Source: [Eubacterium] cellulosolvens LD2006 | Lineage (GTDB): Bacteria; Bacillota; Clostridia; Lachnospirales; Lachnospiraceae | Direction: 5' to 3' | Assembly (NCBI RefSeq): GCF_000621585.1 | Contig: NZ_JHXY01000016.1 | Location: 29,497 to 93,496, forward strand | Length of the DNA: 64,000 bases | Translations under genes and position numbers: made by a program | Shown here: piece by piece, positions 41,667 through 50,575 of the stretch | How the letters are laid out: every line of letters starts with the position of its first letter | Position numbering within the stretch: the first letter of the stretch is position 1 | Notes under the pieces: model-generated | What the model saw: only the letters and a program-made list of their open reading frames with translations | The model's database searches: none | What the model was told of the DNA's origin: nothing

Positions 41667-42545
41667 ATGAAAACTAGCAAAAGAAAAATTTCTCTCGCTC
41701 TCATCCTTTCTGTCTGCATGATGCTTCTGATCGGTTCTGTACCGGTATTTGCCGAAGAAGTGACAGACGCTCCAGATGCGGCGCAGACAACAAGCGTTGA
41801 AGAGCCTGTTTCGAACTACGTGACCACCGGAGATGAGACAAAAGACCAGTACCTTCAGATGGTAGACAACTTCCTTCAGCAGGTATACAAGTTCGACGAT
41901 GCTGAACTCGATAGTATGGAGAAAAACGGCGGAGCAGTTTACAAGATCTTCACGGACTCCTGGAAAGAGAACAAAGACGTCGTAGGCAAGTATGTAAAGG
42001 TTGTTGAAAAATCCGTAGAGATCGACAAGGCACAGACAAAGGGGTCCAAGATCGTTGTCAAAGCTGTCGTTAAGTTCGAGAAATACAAAGCGGATGTGAC
42101 GATGTATTTTGATGAGGAGAACGAGGTTGTTCTCAACAAAATGATGCCATCCGGTTTCAGAAACTATGAGATGACCGTAAGATATCCGGTAAAAGAGCTT
42201 ATGACTCAGGCCGCACAGAACATGGTGGTAGGTCTTCTTACTGTATTCTCGGTTCTTGTAATTCTTATTTTTGTAATCTGGCTGTTCAGATTTATTCCGA
42301 ACCCGGATGCAAAGTCAAAAAAAGCTAAATCTGATGTTGAGGTACCTGCAAAACCGGTTCAGAAATCTCTTGGATCCGCAAAAGCATCGCCGGCAGCCGC
42401 TGCCAATGGCATGACATCAGATACTGAGATCGCGGCTGTAATCGCAGCAGCACTTGCTGCAGCAATGGCAGATGAACCGTCTGAAAGCGGTTATGTAGTA
42501 CGTTCGGTTCGTAAAGTCGGAACCAGAAGATGGAAACGTGTATAA
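41667..42545 (+). CDS. OadG-like gamma subunit with extracytoplasmic domain
   Basis: The 292-residue protein has a signal peptide (residues ~1-30, ending VFAEEV) and an extracytoplasmic domain (~50-175) resembling small DUF3887-like modules. A membrane segment (~190-210, GLLTVFSVLVILIFVIWLF) is followed by a Lys/Ala/Pro cytoplasmic part and a C-terminal helix with EIAAVIAAALAAA and RRWKRV, typical of OadG/MmdD subunits that assemble the sodium-pump decarboxylase. Ordinary OadG is only ~80-120 residues, so the exported N-terminal domain is an added part. The gap from the first gene is 13 nt. Confidence 0.8.
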   Translation: MKTSKRKISLALILSVCMMLLIGSVPVFAEEVTDAPDAAQTTSVEEPVSNYVTTGDETKDQYLQMVDNFLQQVYKFDDAELDSMEKNGGAVYKIFTDSWKENKDVVGKYVKVVEKSVEIDKAQTKGSKIVVKAVVKFEKYKADVTMYFDEENEVVLNKMMPSGFRNYEMTVRYPVKELMTQAAQNMVVGLLTVFSVLVILIFVIWLFRFIPNPDAKSKKAKSDVEVPAKPVQKSLGSAKASPAAAANGMTSDTEIAAVIAAALAAAMADEPSESGYVVRSVRKVGTRRWKRV

Positions 42546-42558
42546 GGAGGATATTTCG

Positions 42559-42945
42559 ATGAAAAACTATACAGTTACAGTGAATGGTACTGTTTATCAG
42601 GTAACCGTTGAAGAGGGAACAACAAACGGCGTTGTTCAGGCTGCAGCTCCTGCAGCAGCACCTGCACCGGCGGCAGCTCCGGCTGCGGCACCGGCAGCAG
42701 CACCTGCAGCAGCTCCGGCAGGCGCAGCCGGCGGCGTTGAAGTAAAAGCCAGCGTTCCGGGTAAGATCGTAAGAATCGACGCTGCAGTCGGATCTTCCGT
42801 AAAATCCGGTGATCCGGTAGTAACACTTGAGGCTATGAAGATGGAGATCCCGGTTGTTGCACCTCAGGACGGAACAATCGCATCCATCAACGTAAGCACT
42901 GGTGATGCAGTAGAGAACGGCGATGTTCTTGCTACCATGAACTAA
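42559..42945 (+). CDS. Biotin carboxyl carrier protein
   Basis: This carries CO2 as carboxybiotin between the carboxyltransferases and the membrane subunit. The 128-residue protein has an N-terminal strand region (MKNYTVTVNGTVYQVTVEEG), a Pro/Ala swinging linker (residues ~30-60) and a biotinyl/lipoyl domain with the biotin-Lys motif EAMKMEI. It ends GDAVENGDVLATMN. AAGGAGG precedes the start 14 nt after the OadG gene. Confidence 0.95.
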   Translation: MKNYTVTVNGTVYQVTVEEGTTNGVVQAAAPAAAPAPAAAPAAAPAAAPAAAPAGAAGGVEVKASVPGKIVRIDAAVGSSVKSGDPVVTLEAMKMEIPVVAPQDGTIASINVSTGDAVENGDVLATMN

Positions 42946-42973
42946 TTGACGCGTTCAACCCCGGAGGTAAAAA

Positions 42974-44131
42974 ATGATTGCACAAACATTAAATAATCTG
43001 CTTGGCCAGAGTGCTCCGCTCAGCAACATGGACTGGAAAAACTGGATCATGATCGCAGTAGCGCTGGTATTCCTTTACCTCGCCATTGCACATGACTTCG
43101 AGCCGCTTCTTCTTGTACCGATTGCTTTTGGTATGCTTCTGGTAAATATTTATCCGGACATCATTGCCGGACCGACAGTAGACGCTGCAGGCGCTGAGCA
43201 TGCCGGTGGACTTCTGTGGTATTTCTTCCAGATGGATGAGTGGTCAATCCTTCCGTCCCTGATCTTCATGGGTGTCGGAGCTATGACCGATTTCGCTCCG
43301 CTGATCGCCAACCCGATCTCTTTCCTGCTTGGCGCAGCAGCACAGCTTGGTATCTACGTTGCTTACTTCCTTGCAATCTTCCTTGGATTCAACGGAAAAG
43401 CAGCTGCTTCTATTTCTATCATCGGTGGTGCCGATGGTCCTACCTCCATCTTCCTTGCAGGTAAGCTCGGACAGACAGGACTGATGGGACCGATCGCCGT
43501 TGCGGCATATTCCTACATGTCCCTCGTTCCGATCATCCAGCCGCCGGTAATGAAACTTCTTACAACAGAGAAAGAGCGTAAGATCAAGATGGGCCAGCTT
43601 CGTCCGGTATCCAGACTTGAGAAGATCCTCTTCCCGATCGTAATCACAATCGTTGTCTGCCTGATCCTTCCTACAACAGCTCCGCTGGTAGGTATGCTCA
43701 TGCTCGGAAACCTCTTCCGTGAGAGTGGAGTTGTAAAACAGCTCACAGAGACAGCTTCCAACGCTATGATGTACATCGTCGTTATCCTTCTCGGAACATC
43801 CGTAGGTGCTACAACATCTGCTGAGGCGTTCCTGAACATCGACACTCTGAAGATCGTATTCCTCGGACTTGCCGCATTTGTCTTTGGTACAGCCGGCGGT
43901 GTGCTTCTCGGAAAACTGATGTGCGTTCTTACAAAGGGAAGAATCAATCCGTTGATCGGTTCCGCCGGTGTATCGGCCGTTCCGATGGCAGCCCGTGTAT
44001 CTCAGAAAGTCGGAGCAGAGGCTGATCCGACAAACTTCCTTCTGATGCACGCGATGGGACCGAACGTGGCCGGAGTTATCGGAACAGCGGTTGCTGCCGG
44101 TACCTTCATGGCGGTATACGGAATTAAATAA
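42974..44131 (+). CDS. Sodium ion-translocating decarboxylase beta subunit
   Basis: An integral membrane protein that decarboxylates carboxybiotin and pumps sodium ions out. The 385-residue protein has about nine membrane segments and the conserved SIIGGADGPTSIFLA segment holding the sodium-site Asp, plus NLFRESGVVKQL and the late VSQKVGAEADPTNFLLMHAMGPN. It is the OadB/MmdB/GcdB family. GGAGGT precedes the ATG. A GC-rich hairpin (44192-44219) lies between it and the next gene. Confidence 0.96.
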   Translation: MIAQTLNNLLGQSAPLSNMDWKNWIMIAVALVFLYLAIAHDFEPLLLVPIAFGMLLVNIYPDIIAGPTVDAAGAEHAGGLLWYFFQMDEWSILPSLIFMGVGAMTDFAPLIANPISFLLGAAAQLGIYVAYFLAIFLGFNGKAAASISIIGGADGPTSIFLAGKLGQTGLMGPIAVAAYSYMSLVPIIQPPVMKLLTTEKERKIKMGQLRPVSRLEKILFPIVITIVVCLILPTTAPLVGMLMLGNLFRESGVVKQLTETASNAMMYIVVILLGTSVGATTSAEAFLNIDTLKIVFLGLAAFVFGTAGGVLLGKLMCVLTKGRINPLIGSAGVSAVPMAARVSQKVGAEADPTNFLLMHAMGPNVAGVIGTAVAAGTFMAVYGIK

Positions 44132-44191
44132 TCCGGTTTCTGCCTCGGCTTTTTTCGCCGGGGAGGGATCGATGATTTCTATGAAATGTAT

Positions 44192-44219
44192 CCGGGGCAC
44201 GGAAAGTTCGTGGCCCCGG
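44192..44219 (+). other. GC-rich hairpin between beta subunit and OadA genes
   Basis: The stem CCGGGGCACG / CGTGGCCCCGG has one bulge and no T tract follows. It may protect or process the operon transcript. Confidence 0.4.
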
Positions 44220-44244
44220 GGTTCTGATAATAGGAGGATGAAAA

Positions 44245-45657
44245 ATGGCTGTAGAAAAAAAGCCTGTTAAGATTATGGAGACAATCCTTCGTGACGCGCA
44301 TCAGTCCCTTATCGCGACTCGTATGCCTACCGAAGAGATGCTTCCGATTATCGACAAGATGGATCAGGTCGGATATCATGCAGTAGAGTGCTGGGGCGGT
44401 GCGACGTTCGATTCCTGCCTTCGTTTCCTGAATGAGGATCCGTGGGAGAGACTTCGTAAACTGCGTGACGGATTCAAGCACACAAAGCTGCAGATGCTTT
44501 TCCGTGGACAGAATATTCTCGGATACAACCCGTATCCGGATGATGTTGTAGAGTATTTCGTACAGAAATCTGTTGCAAACGGTATCGATGTCATTCGTAT
44601 CTTCGACTGTCTGAACGATCTTCGTAACCTTCAGACAGCAGTTACCGCTTGTAACAAAGAGAAGGGGGCAGAGGCACAGGTAGCTCTTTCCTACACACTC
44701 GGTGATTCCTATACACTTGAGTACTGGACAAACATTGCAAAGGCCATCGAGGAGATGGGAGCTGATTCCATCTGTATCAAGGATATGGCAGGTCTGCTTC
44801 TTCCCTATCAGGCAACAGAGCTGATCACAGCAATGAAAGAGGTTACAAAGCTCCCGATCGAGCTTCATACACATTACACCTCCGGTGTGGCTTCCATGAC
44901 ATACATGAAGGCTGTTGAAGCCGGTGTTGATGTCATCGATACTGCTATGTCTCCGTTCGCTCTGGGAACATCCCAGCCGGCCACAGAGGTTATGGTAAAG
45001 ACCTTCCAGGGAACACCTTACGACACAGGTCTGGACATGAAGCTTCTCGAGGAGATCGCTGATTACTTCCGTCCGTACAGAGACGAGTGTCTGGATTCCG
45101 GTCTGCTCAACCCGAAGAACATGGGTGTAAATATCAAGACTCTGGTTTACCAGGTACCGGGTGGTATGCTTTCCAACCTTACCAGCCAGCTTGCTCAGCA
45201 GCATGCTGAGGACAAGTTCTACGAGGTTCTCGAAGAGGTTCCGAAGGTACGTAAAGACCTTGGTAACCCGCCGCTGGTTACACCTTCTTCCCAGATCGTC
45301 GGTACACAGGCTGTATTCAACGTTGTTATGGGTGAGCGTTACAAGATGATCACACAGCAGACAAAGGATATCCTCGCCGGCAAGTACGGTAAGACAACAG
45401 ATCCTGTAAATGCTGAGATCCAGAAGAAAGCGCTCGGAGATGAGAAGCCGATCACACATCGTCCTGCAGACGATCTGGAGCCTGGACTTCCGCAGTTCGA
45501 GAAAGAGGTTGCAGCTTACAAACAGCAGGATGAGGATACCCTCAGCTATGCTCTGTTCCCGCAGGTTGCTACAGACTTCTTCAAGTACAGAGATGCACAG
45601 CAGACTGGCGTAGATGCCACAAAGGCTGACAAAGAAAATAAAGCGTATCCCGTATAA
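44245..45657 (+). CDS. OadA/5S-type pyruvate (oxaloacetate) carboxyltransferase subunit
   Basis: This transfers CO2 between oxaloacetate and biotin. The 470-residue protein has a TIM barrel starting ETILRDAHQSLIATRM (metal-site Asp), AVECWGGATFDSC, GQNILGY, RIFDCLNDL, the metal His pair in LHTHYTSG, and the conserved carboxyltransferase domain with NPPLVTPSSQIVGTQAV. It ends before the biotinyl domain found at the C-terminus of many OadA proteins, consistent with the separate carrier at 42559-42945. This matches the 5S subunit of propionibacterial transcarboxylase, which also has a separate carrier. A strong bidirectional terminator follows. Confidence 0.94.
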   Translation: MAVEKKPVKIMETILRDAHQSLIATRMPTEEMLPIIDKMDQVGYHAVECWGGATFDSCLRFLNEDPWERLRKLRDGFKHTKLQMLFRGQNILGYNPYPDDVVEYFVQKSVANGIDVIRIFDCLNDLRNLQTAVTACNKEKGAEAQVALSYTLGDSYTLEYWTNIAKAIEEMGADSICIKDMAGLLLPYQATELITAMKEVTKLPIELHTHYTSGVASMTYMKAVEAGVDVIDTAMSPFALGTSQPATEVMVKTFQGTPYDTGLDMKLLEEIADYFRPYRDECLDSGLLNPKNMGVNIKTLVYQVPGGMLSNLTSQLAQQHAEDKFYEVLEEVPKVRKDLGNPPLVTPSSQIVGTQAVFNVVMGERYKMITQQTKDILAGKYGKTTDPVNAEIQKKALGDEKPITHRPADDLEPGLPQFEKEVAAYKQQDEDTLSYALFPQVATDFFKYRDAQQTGVDATKADKENKAYPV

Positions 45658-45669
45658 TATCGGATAGAG

Positions 45670-45706
45670 AAAAGCCCCACGGCCTGATGGCCGAGGGGCT
45701 TTTTTA
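45670..45706. terminator. Bidirectional terminator after the decarboxylase operon
   Basis: The stem AAAAGCCCCACGGCC / GGCCGAGGGGCTTTTTT has A/T tracts on both sides. It can serve the convergent P-type ATPase gene on the minus strand. Confidence 0.85.
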
Positions 45707-45789
45707 AATGGGAATTCTAGGTCACTTTTGGAGACATATTTTCGAGAAACATTCAGTTGACTCCGCGTTGCAAGCGGGCGCGGGGCAGA

Positions 45790-45985
45790 GTTATACTAAG
45801 CGAACACTTGGAAGCGTAGGACGAAGCGCGAGCATAGCGTGGGTGCGTGAGCAATGTCTGAGACCGCTTTGTACATCGCCCGAAGGGCATAAGACAAAGC
45901 GGTTGAGCTTTTTGCGAGAGCACCCCGCAATGGGCGGCGGAGCGCTGAGGACGAGAGCGACGTGTTCGCGTGTATACTCTGGCTC
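45790..45985 (+). repeat. Structured intergenic repeat, family 2, copy 2
   Basis: This shares its start (CTAAGCGAACACTTGGAAGC), middle (TACATCGCCCGAAGGGCAT) and end (GGCGGCGGAGCGCTGAGGA, GAGAGCGACGTGTTCGCGTG) with 1688-1982. It has only one hairpin: ACCGCTTTGT / ACAAAGCGGT (45863-45872, 45894-45903), with an inner GCCC-GAA-GGGC. Compared with copy 1, three pairs of the outer stem differ and all keep pairing. It ends 18 bp before the P-type ATPase stop codon. Confidence 0.8.
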
Positions 45986-46002
45986 GCGCCCGCAAAGAGC
46001 AG

Positions 46003-48471
46003 TTAGACTTCGTCGTAGCTTTCCAGGAATGCTTTGCGGGTGCCGCGGAGGGCATCACGGAGTCGAAGCATACCGCGTCCGGCAAGGTGCTGGAGCTTGA
46101 TGAGATAGCGGAGAATCGGCTCTGTTGTGATCGAAAAGACTACGAACAGCATGATGCAGCGCATCGACATTCCGGTAATTCCGAAGAAGCTGTGCATGAA
46201 GGCGAGACAGAAGAGCATTCCTGCCAGACAGATGCACCAGATGCCCCATTTGATCTTGTTCATCGGCTTTGTGATGTGGTAGAGAATCATGAAGCCTACA
46301 ATCGCCATCAGGATCGCACTGGCGGTCGAGATGTCCACGGAGCTCACTGCAAATACTTCGCCGAAGATTACCAGGCTCGCGATCACGATGAAATCGGTGA
46401 GTGCGGCCGGAATCGCGCGGCGGATGATGTTGTGCAGGAAGTTTCCGGTGATGCGGTCTCTGTTCGGGATCTGCGAGTTCAGGAAACCCGGAAGGCCGAT
46501 CGTGAACGCACTGATCAGTGAGATCTGGGACGGGCGGAGCGGATAGCTCATTGCCACAAAAATACTGAACAGTGAGAGGAGCAGCGAGAAGATATTCTTC
46601 ACGAGGAAGAGGCTTCCGGAGCGCTCCAGGTTGTTTACAACCTGTCTTCCCTCGCCGACGATCTGCGGCATGTGCGCGAAGTCGTTGTCGAGTAGAACGA
46701 TCTGTGCAGCCTGCGCGGCCGCGTCGGATCCGGCGGCCATGGCCACGGAGCAGTCCGCGTCTTTGAGAGCGAGGACATCGTTGACACCGTCGCCGGTCAT
46801 GGCTACGGTGTGTTTCTGTTTTTTGAGTGCCTGGACGAACGCCCGCTTCTGATTCGGCGTGACGCGGCCGAAGACGACATACTTCTTCATGGCCTCGTCG
46901 ATGTCGTCCTCCGTCTTTAGCGTTGAGGCGTCGACATACAGGTCCGCGTTCGCGATGCCGGCCTGTTTGGCGACCTCGGACACGGTGACAGGATTGTCTC
47001 CGGAGATGACCTTTACTTCCACGCCCTGACGGTGGAAATACTGGAAGGTCTTCTTTGCGTCGTTTCGGATCTTATTGGCAACAACTACCAGACAGTAGGG
47101 GGTGACGGTGCCGACCAGTTTGCCGCCGTCCGGTGTCGCCGGATACTTTCCGAAGACAAGGACACGGAAGCCTTTCTTACCCTGTTTTTCGATTTTCTCC
47201 CGGTAGGTGTCGTAGTCACCCCGGAGGATAAACTCCGGAGCACCCAACACATAGGAACCGGACTTGAAGGTGGCACTGCTGTATTTGTAGGCGGAAGAGA
47301 AACCGGTGACGGAGATGACCGGATCTGCGCCCGGGGTTGTGAAACGCTCCTTCATGGCTTCCATCGTGATGTTGTCGGCTTCCTGTGCCTCGGCAAAATT
47401 GCTGAGGAGTTCCTCGATCGGCGGGATCGTCTTGTCCGCCTCATAAGGCTCCAATGGTATAACATTCTCCACGAGCATCTTGTTTTCGGTGATCGTACCG
47501 GTCTTGTCGACACAGAGCACGTCGACGCGGGCGAGCGTCTCGATACATTTCATGTCGTGCACGAGTACTTTTTTCATCGCGAGACGGGCGGCGCTGACGG
47601 CAAGTGTCACGCTGGACAGGAGGTAAAGTCCCTCCGGGATCATACCGATGACGGCGGCCACCATGGAGGTGACACTGTCTTTCATGCTGTTCTGCTGGAT
47701 CCAGTAACCCTGATAGAAGAGGATGATACCGATCGGCACGATACTGATGCCGGCGATGAGGACGATCTTGTCGATCGACCGGATCATCTCGGACTGCTCA
47801 CCGACCCTTGCGGCCTTGGCCTCCATCGTCAGCTTGTTGACGTAGGAATCCTCGCCGATTTTTTCGAGCCGCGCGTAACAGCTTCCGGAGACGATGAAGG
47901 ATCCGGACATCAGAGAATCGCCGGGATTCTTTACGATCTCGTCGGACTCACCGGTGAGAAGGGATTCGTTGACTTTTACATTTCCCTTAATGACCTTTGC
48001 GTCGGCAGGGATCTGAGAGCCGGCGGAAAAAACGACGATGTCGTCGAGGACGAGGCGTTCCGCCGGTATGGTCTTCACCTTTCCGTTCCGGACAACCGTT
48101 GCCTTTGGCGCATTCAGCACCGTCAGGTTGTCGAGGGTCTTCTTCGCGGAGAGCTCCTGTACGATACCGATCAGCGAGTTTGCGATGATGATCGGCAGAA
48201 AGCTCATATCCCGGTAGGCTCCCACAAGAAAGAGGAGAACCGAGAGAAGAAGGAAGATCAGGTTGAAATAGGTGAGGACATTGGATTTGACGATGTCCGA
48301 TACGGATTTTGAGGGAGGGGCAACGGAACGGTTGTCCCAGCCGTGTGAACGGTATTCCTTTACCTGTTCCGCCGTCAGACCGAAGTCAGCTTCGGCCTGA
48401 TAGCGCTGTTTCATTGGTATTCTTTCAGGTGTGTTCTGTCCAGAAGTTACGCTTTTCTTTTTTCGTTTCAT
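46003..48471 (-). CDS. Cation-translocating P-type ATPase (CtpE/YoaB-like)
   Basis: An ATP-driven membrane cation transporter. The 822-residue protein has the actuator motif LTGESDE, the membrane-helix motif IGMIPEGL (as in calcium-type pumps), the phosphorylation site DKTGTIT and the hinge MTGDGVNDVLALKDAD. About ten membrane segments are seen. PEGL plus overall layout resembles CtpE, a calcium pump in mycobacteria, and Lactobacillales homologues; the ion is inferred only. It follows rqcH by 42 nt on the same strand. There is no heavy-metal-binding domain or CPx motif, so it is not a copper/zinc pump. Confidence 0.9.
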   Translation of the reverse strand: MKRKKKSVTSGQNTPERIPMKQRYQAEADFGLTAEQVKEYRSHGWDNRSVAPPSKSVSDIVKSNVLTYFNLIFLLLSVLLFLVGAYRDMSFLPIIIANSLIGIVQELSAKKTLDNLTVLNAPKATVVRNGKVKTIPAERLVLDDIVVFSAGSQIPADAKVIKGNVKVNESLLTGESDEIVKNPGDSLMSGSFIVSGSCYARLEKIGEDSYVNKLTMEAKAARVGEQSEMIRSIDKIVLIAGISIVPIGIILFYQGYWIQQNSMKDSVTSMVAAVIGMIPEGLYLLSSVTLAVSAARLAMKKVLVHDMKCIETLARVDVLCVDKTGTITENKMLVENVIPLEPYEADKTIPPIEELLSNFAEAQEADNITMEAMKERFTTPGADPVISVTGFSSAYKYSSATFKSGSYVLGAPEFILRGDYDTYREKIEKQGKKGFRVLVFGKYPATPDGGKLVGTVTPYCLVVVANKIRNDAKKTFQYFHRQGVEVKVISGDNPVTVSEVAKQAGIANADLYVDASTLKTEDDIDEAMKKYVVFGRVTPNQKRAFVQALKKQKHTVAMTGDGVNDVLALKDADCSVAMAAGSDAAAQAAQIVLLDNDFAHMPQIVGEGRQVVNNLERSGSLFLVKNIFSLLLSLFSIFVAMSYPLRPSQISLISAFTIGLPGFLNSQIPNRDRITGNFLHNIIRRAIPAALTDFIVIASLVIFGEVFAVSSVDISTASAILMAIVGFMILYHITKPMNKIKWGIWCICLAGMLFCLAFMHSFFGITGMSMRCIMLFVVFSITTEPILRYLIKLQHLAGRGMLRLRDALRGTRKAFLESYDEV

Positions 48472-48513
48472 TCTGTGAATTTCCCCTTATTGTTTTCAAT
48501 GTCATATAAAGCA

Positions 48514-50256
48514 TTAGTTATCCGCCTCCCGGATGTCGTGGATATCCGGCCTCGACATCATCGAGTAGTTCGTGTGGTAGACTACAAAACCCGGGCGTCC
48601 GCCGCTGCCCTTGTGGAGGTTCTTGCGGAGCGTGTAGTCGATCTCCACCTTCGGAGTTGTCTTTGCTTTCGAATAGAAAGCTGCAAGGCGGCCGGCTTCT
48701 TCGTAGGTGGAATCCGGGATCTCTCTGCCGTCGGATTTGACGAGCACGTGGGAGCCCGGCAGATCATTGGCGTGGAACCACATGTCGTTGCTGCTGCCGA
48801 TCTTGAAGGTCACCTGTTCGTTCTGGTAATTGTTCTTTCCGACGTAGATGTCGAAACCGTCGCTCGAGACATAGTGAAGCGGTCGGGCTTTCTCCTTTTT
48901 CTTCTTTCCGTTCGGCCCTTTGTGCTTCAGATAGCCGAAGTCCGCCAGCTCATCGCGGATCTCCTGGAGATCTGCTTCGTCTCTGGCGATGTCGAGGGAG
49001 GCGGAGATACTCTCGAGATGTTCGATGTCGCTTTTGGTTCCGAGAATACGCTCGGTCAGCGCCTCGGCTGTTCTCTTGAGCTTGTTGTAGCGCGCGAAAT
49101 AGTGCTTCGCGTTCTCGGCGGCGGAGAGGAGCGGATCCAGCGGTACAGTGACCGGCTCATTTGTGTAGTAATTGATCGTCTCCAGTTCTTTCGCGCCCGG
49201 CGCGAGGGAGTAGCCGTAGGTGTTGAGAAGTTCGCCGTAGATGCGGTACTTCTCGCGCTTTTCGGTGTCGTGCATCTGTTTTTCCTGAAGGGACAGGGTA
49301 CGTCCGTTTCGCTCCAGCGCCGTGTTCACGATCTTCCGAAGGTCGGTGGACCGCTGACGGATTCTTGTGCGGAGCTCTTTTTCCGCGTAATAATGCTCAA
49401 TCAGCGCGGAAATCGAATCGAAGGTTTCTCTCTTCAAATTCGGGAACTGCGACAGTTCCAGGGAGGCGTATTCAAAAGGCTCCTCATCTTTGTAGACGAT
49501 ATTCGGTGTATACTTTTCCGCACGCACATCCTCGATCAGTCGCTGAAAGGTGTGATACAGATGAAGACGCTCCGGTTCCGTGAGGGCGTTGGCGGCTGCG
49601 TCCGCGTCAATCCCGGCACGCATACAGAGTTCCTCCGCGATCACGGGTGAAAAACCGGTGAGCGAAGTGTAGAGAGCTTTGAACAGAGGCAGTTCTCTGG
49701 AACAAACGGCTTCCGCAAATTCATCTTCCGTGACAGCAAGCGGGTCGAACTTGTTCTGTGTCTGTGGAATGAAATAGGCTCTTCCCGGAAGAACCTCGCG
49801 GACGGAACTGACGTTGAACGAAATTCTCTTGATGGAATCGATGATGTTGTTTTCGTCGTTTACGAGGATCAGGTTGCTGTGCTTGCCCATTAGCTCCAGG
49901 ATCAGGCGGTATTCCATCAGATCGCCAAGCTCATTTCTGTGTTCAATATGGAAGGAGAGCACTCGCTCCAGTCCCGGCTGGGTCACGGCCTTCAAAAGAC
50001 CGCCGGAGAGGTGTTTACGGAGAAGCATACAGAAATTCGGGGCGTTCATCGGCGCCTGCTTGTTCTCCGAGGCGATGTAGGCCAGAGGGAGAGAAGCTCC
50101 CGCGGAGAGGAGAACACGATACTGTTTGCTGTTGTTTTTGACAGTGAGAATCAGCTCATCCGGCTCCGGCTGAATGATCTTTGCCAGATGCCCGCCGGAG
50201 AGGGTGCGATCCAGTTCGCTGCGAATATTTGCTATGGTGATACCATCAAATGCCAT
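48514..50256 (-). CDS. rqcH: Ribosome quality control protein RqcH (NFACT/FbpA family)
   Basis: RqcH binds stalled 50S subunits and adds C-terminal alanine tails to stuck peptides. The 580-residue protein has the NFACT-N domain (MAFDGITIANIRSELDRTLSGGHLAKI, PNFCMLLRKHLSGG), two coiled-coil arms (~260-430) and the NFACT-R domain (IYVGKNNYQNEQVTFK, MWFHANDLPGSHV, the conserved D/R region). These proteins were earlier named fibronectin-binding FbpA. It is first in a minus-strand pair with the P-type ATPase. Confidence 0.95.
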   Translation of the reverse strand: MAFDGITIANIRSELDRTLSGGHLAKIIQPEPDELILTVKNNSKQYRVLLSAGASLPLAYIASENKQAPMNAPNFCMLLRKHLSGGLLKAVTQPGLERVLSFHIEHRNELGDLMEYRLILELMGKHSNLILVNDENNIIDSIKRISFNVSSVREVLPGRAYFIPQTQNKFDPLAVTEDEFAEAVCSRELPLFKALYTSLTGFSPVIAEELCMRAGIDADAAANALTEPERLHLYHTFQRLIEDVRAEKYTPNIVYKDEEPFEYASLELSQFPNLKRETFDSISALIEHYYAEKELRTRIRQRSTDLRKIVNTALERNGRTLSLQEKQMHDTEKREKYRIYGELLNTYGYSLAPGAKELETINYYTNEPVTVPLDPLLSAAENAKHYFARYNKLKRTAEALTERILGTKSDIEHLESISASLDIARDEADLQEIRDELADFGYLKHKGPNGKKKKEKARPLHYVSSDGFDIYVGKNNYQNEQVTFKIGSSNDMWFHANDLPGSHVLVKSDGREIPDSTYEEAGRLAAFYSKAKTTPKVEIDYTLRKNLHKGSGGRPGFVVYHTNYSMMSRPDIHDIREADN

Positions 50257-50345
50257 GTTTTTACCTCGAAAAAATCTTTTTCAATAACCATATCATTATA
50301 CATAAGAAGAAGTTGAAATCCAACCGCGTAGAGGATATTCTGTTA

Positions 50346-50516
50346 AAATATAAGAAATACTTTAGAATCGCGAAAGAAAAAAGTGATAATCGACGGTTTT
50401 TCAAATATAAAAAATACTTCAGAATCGCGAAGGGAAAAAGTGATAATCGACGGTTTTTCAAATATAAGAAATACTTCAGAATCGCGAAGAATAAAAATGA
50501 TAAGCGGCGTCTTTTT
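50346..50516. repeat. 57-bp tandem repeat, three units
   Basis: Three direct units of 57 bp start at 50346, 50403 and 50460, each beginning AAATATAAGAAATACTT and containing AGAATCGCGAAG and GATAATCGACGG. The first two are ~93% identical by eye; the third diverges at its 3' end. The period is a multiple of three, so several frames stay open with 19-residue repeats (such as KYKKYFRIAK). It lies between divergent rqcH and the radical SAM gene, in AT-rich sequence. Confidence 0.85.
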
Positions 50517-50575
50517 AACCGCAGAAATATGCACCAACGGCCGGTATACGGACAGGGGTAAGGATAGGGGAAATT

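Noticed and set aside
50346..50516. CRISPR array
   Set aside because: The three units are directly adjacent with no unique spacers, and no cas genes are present.
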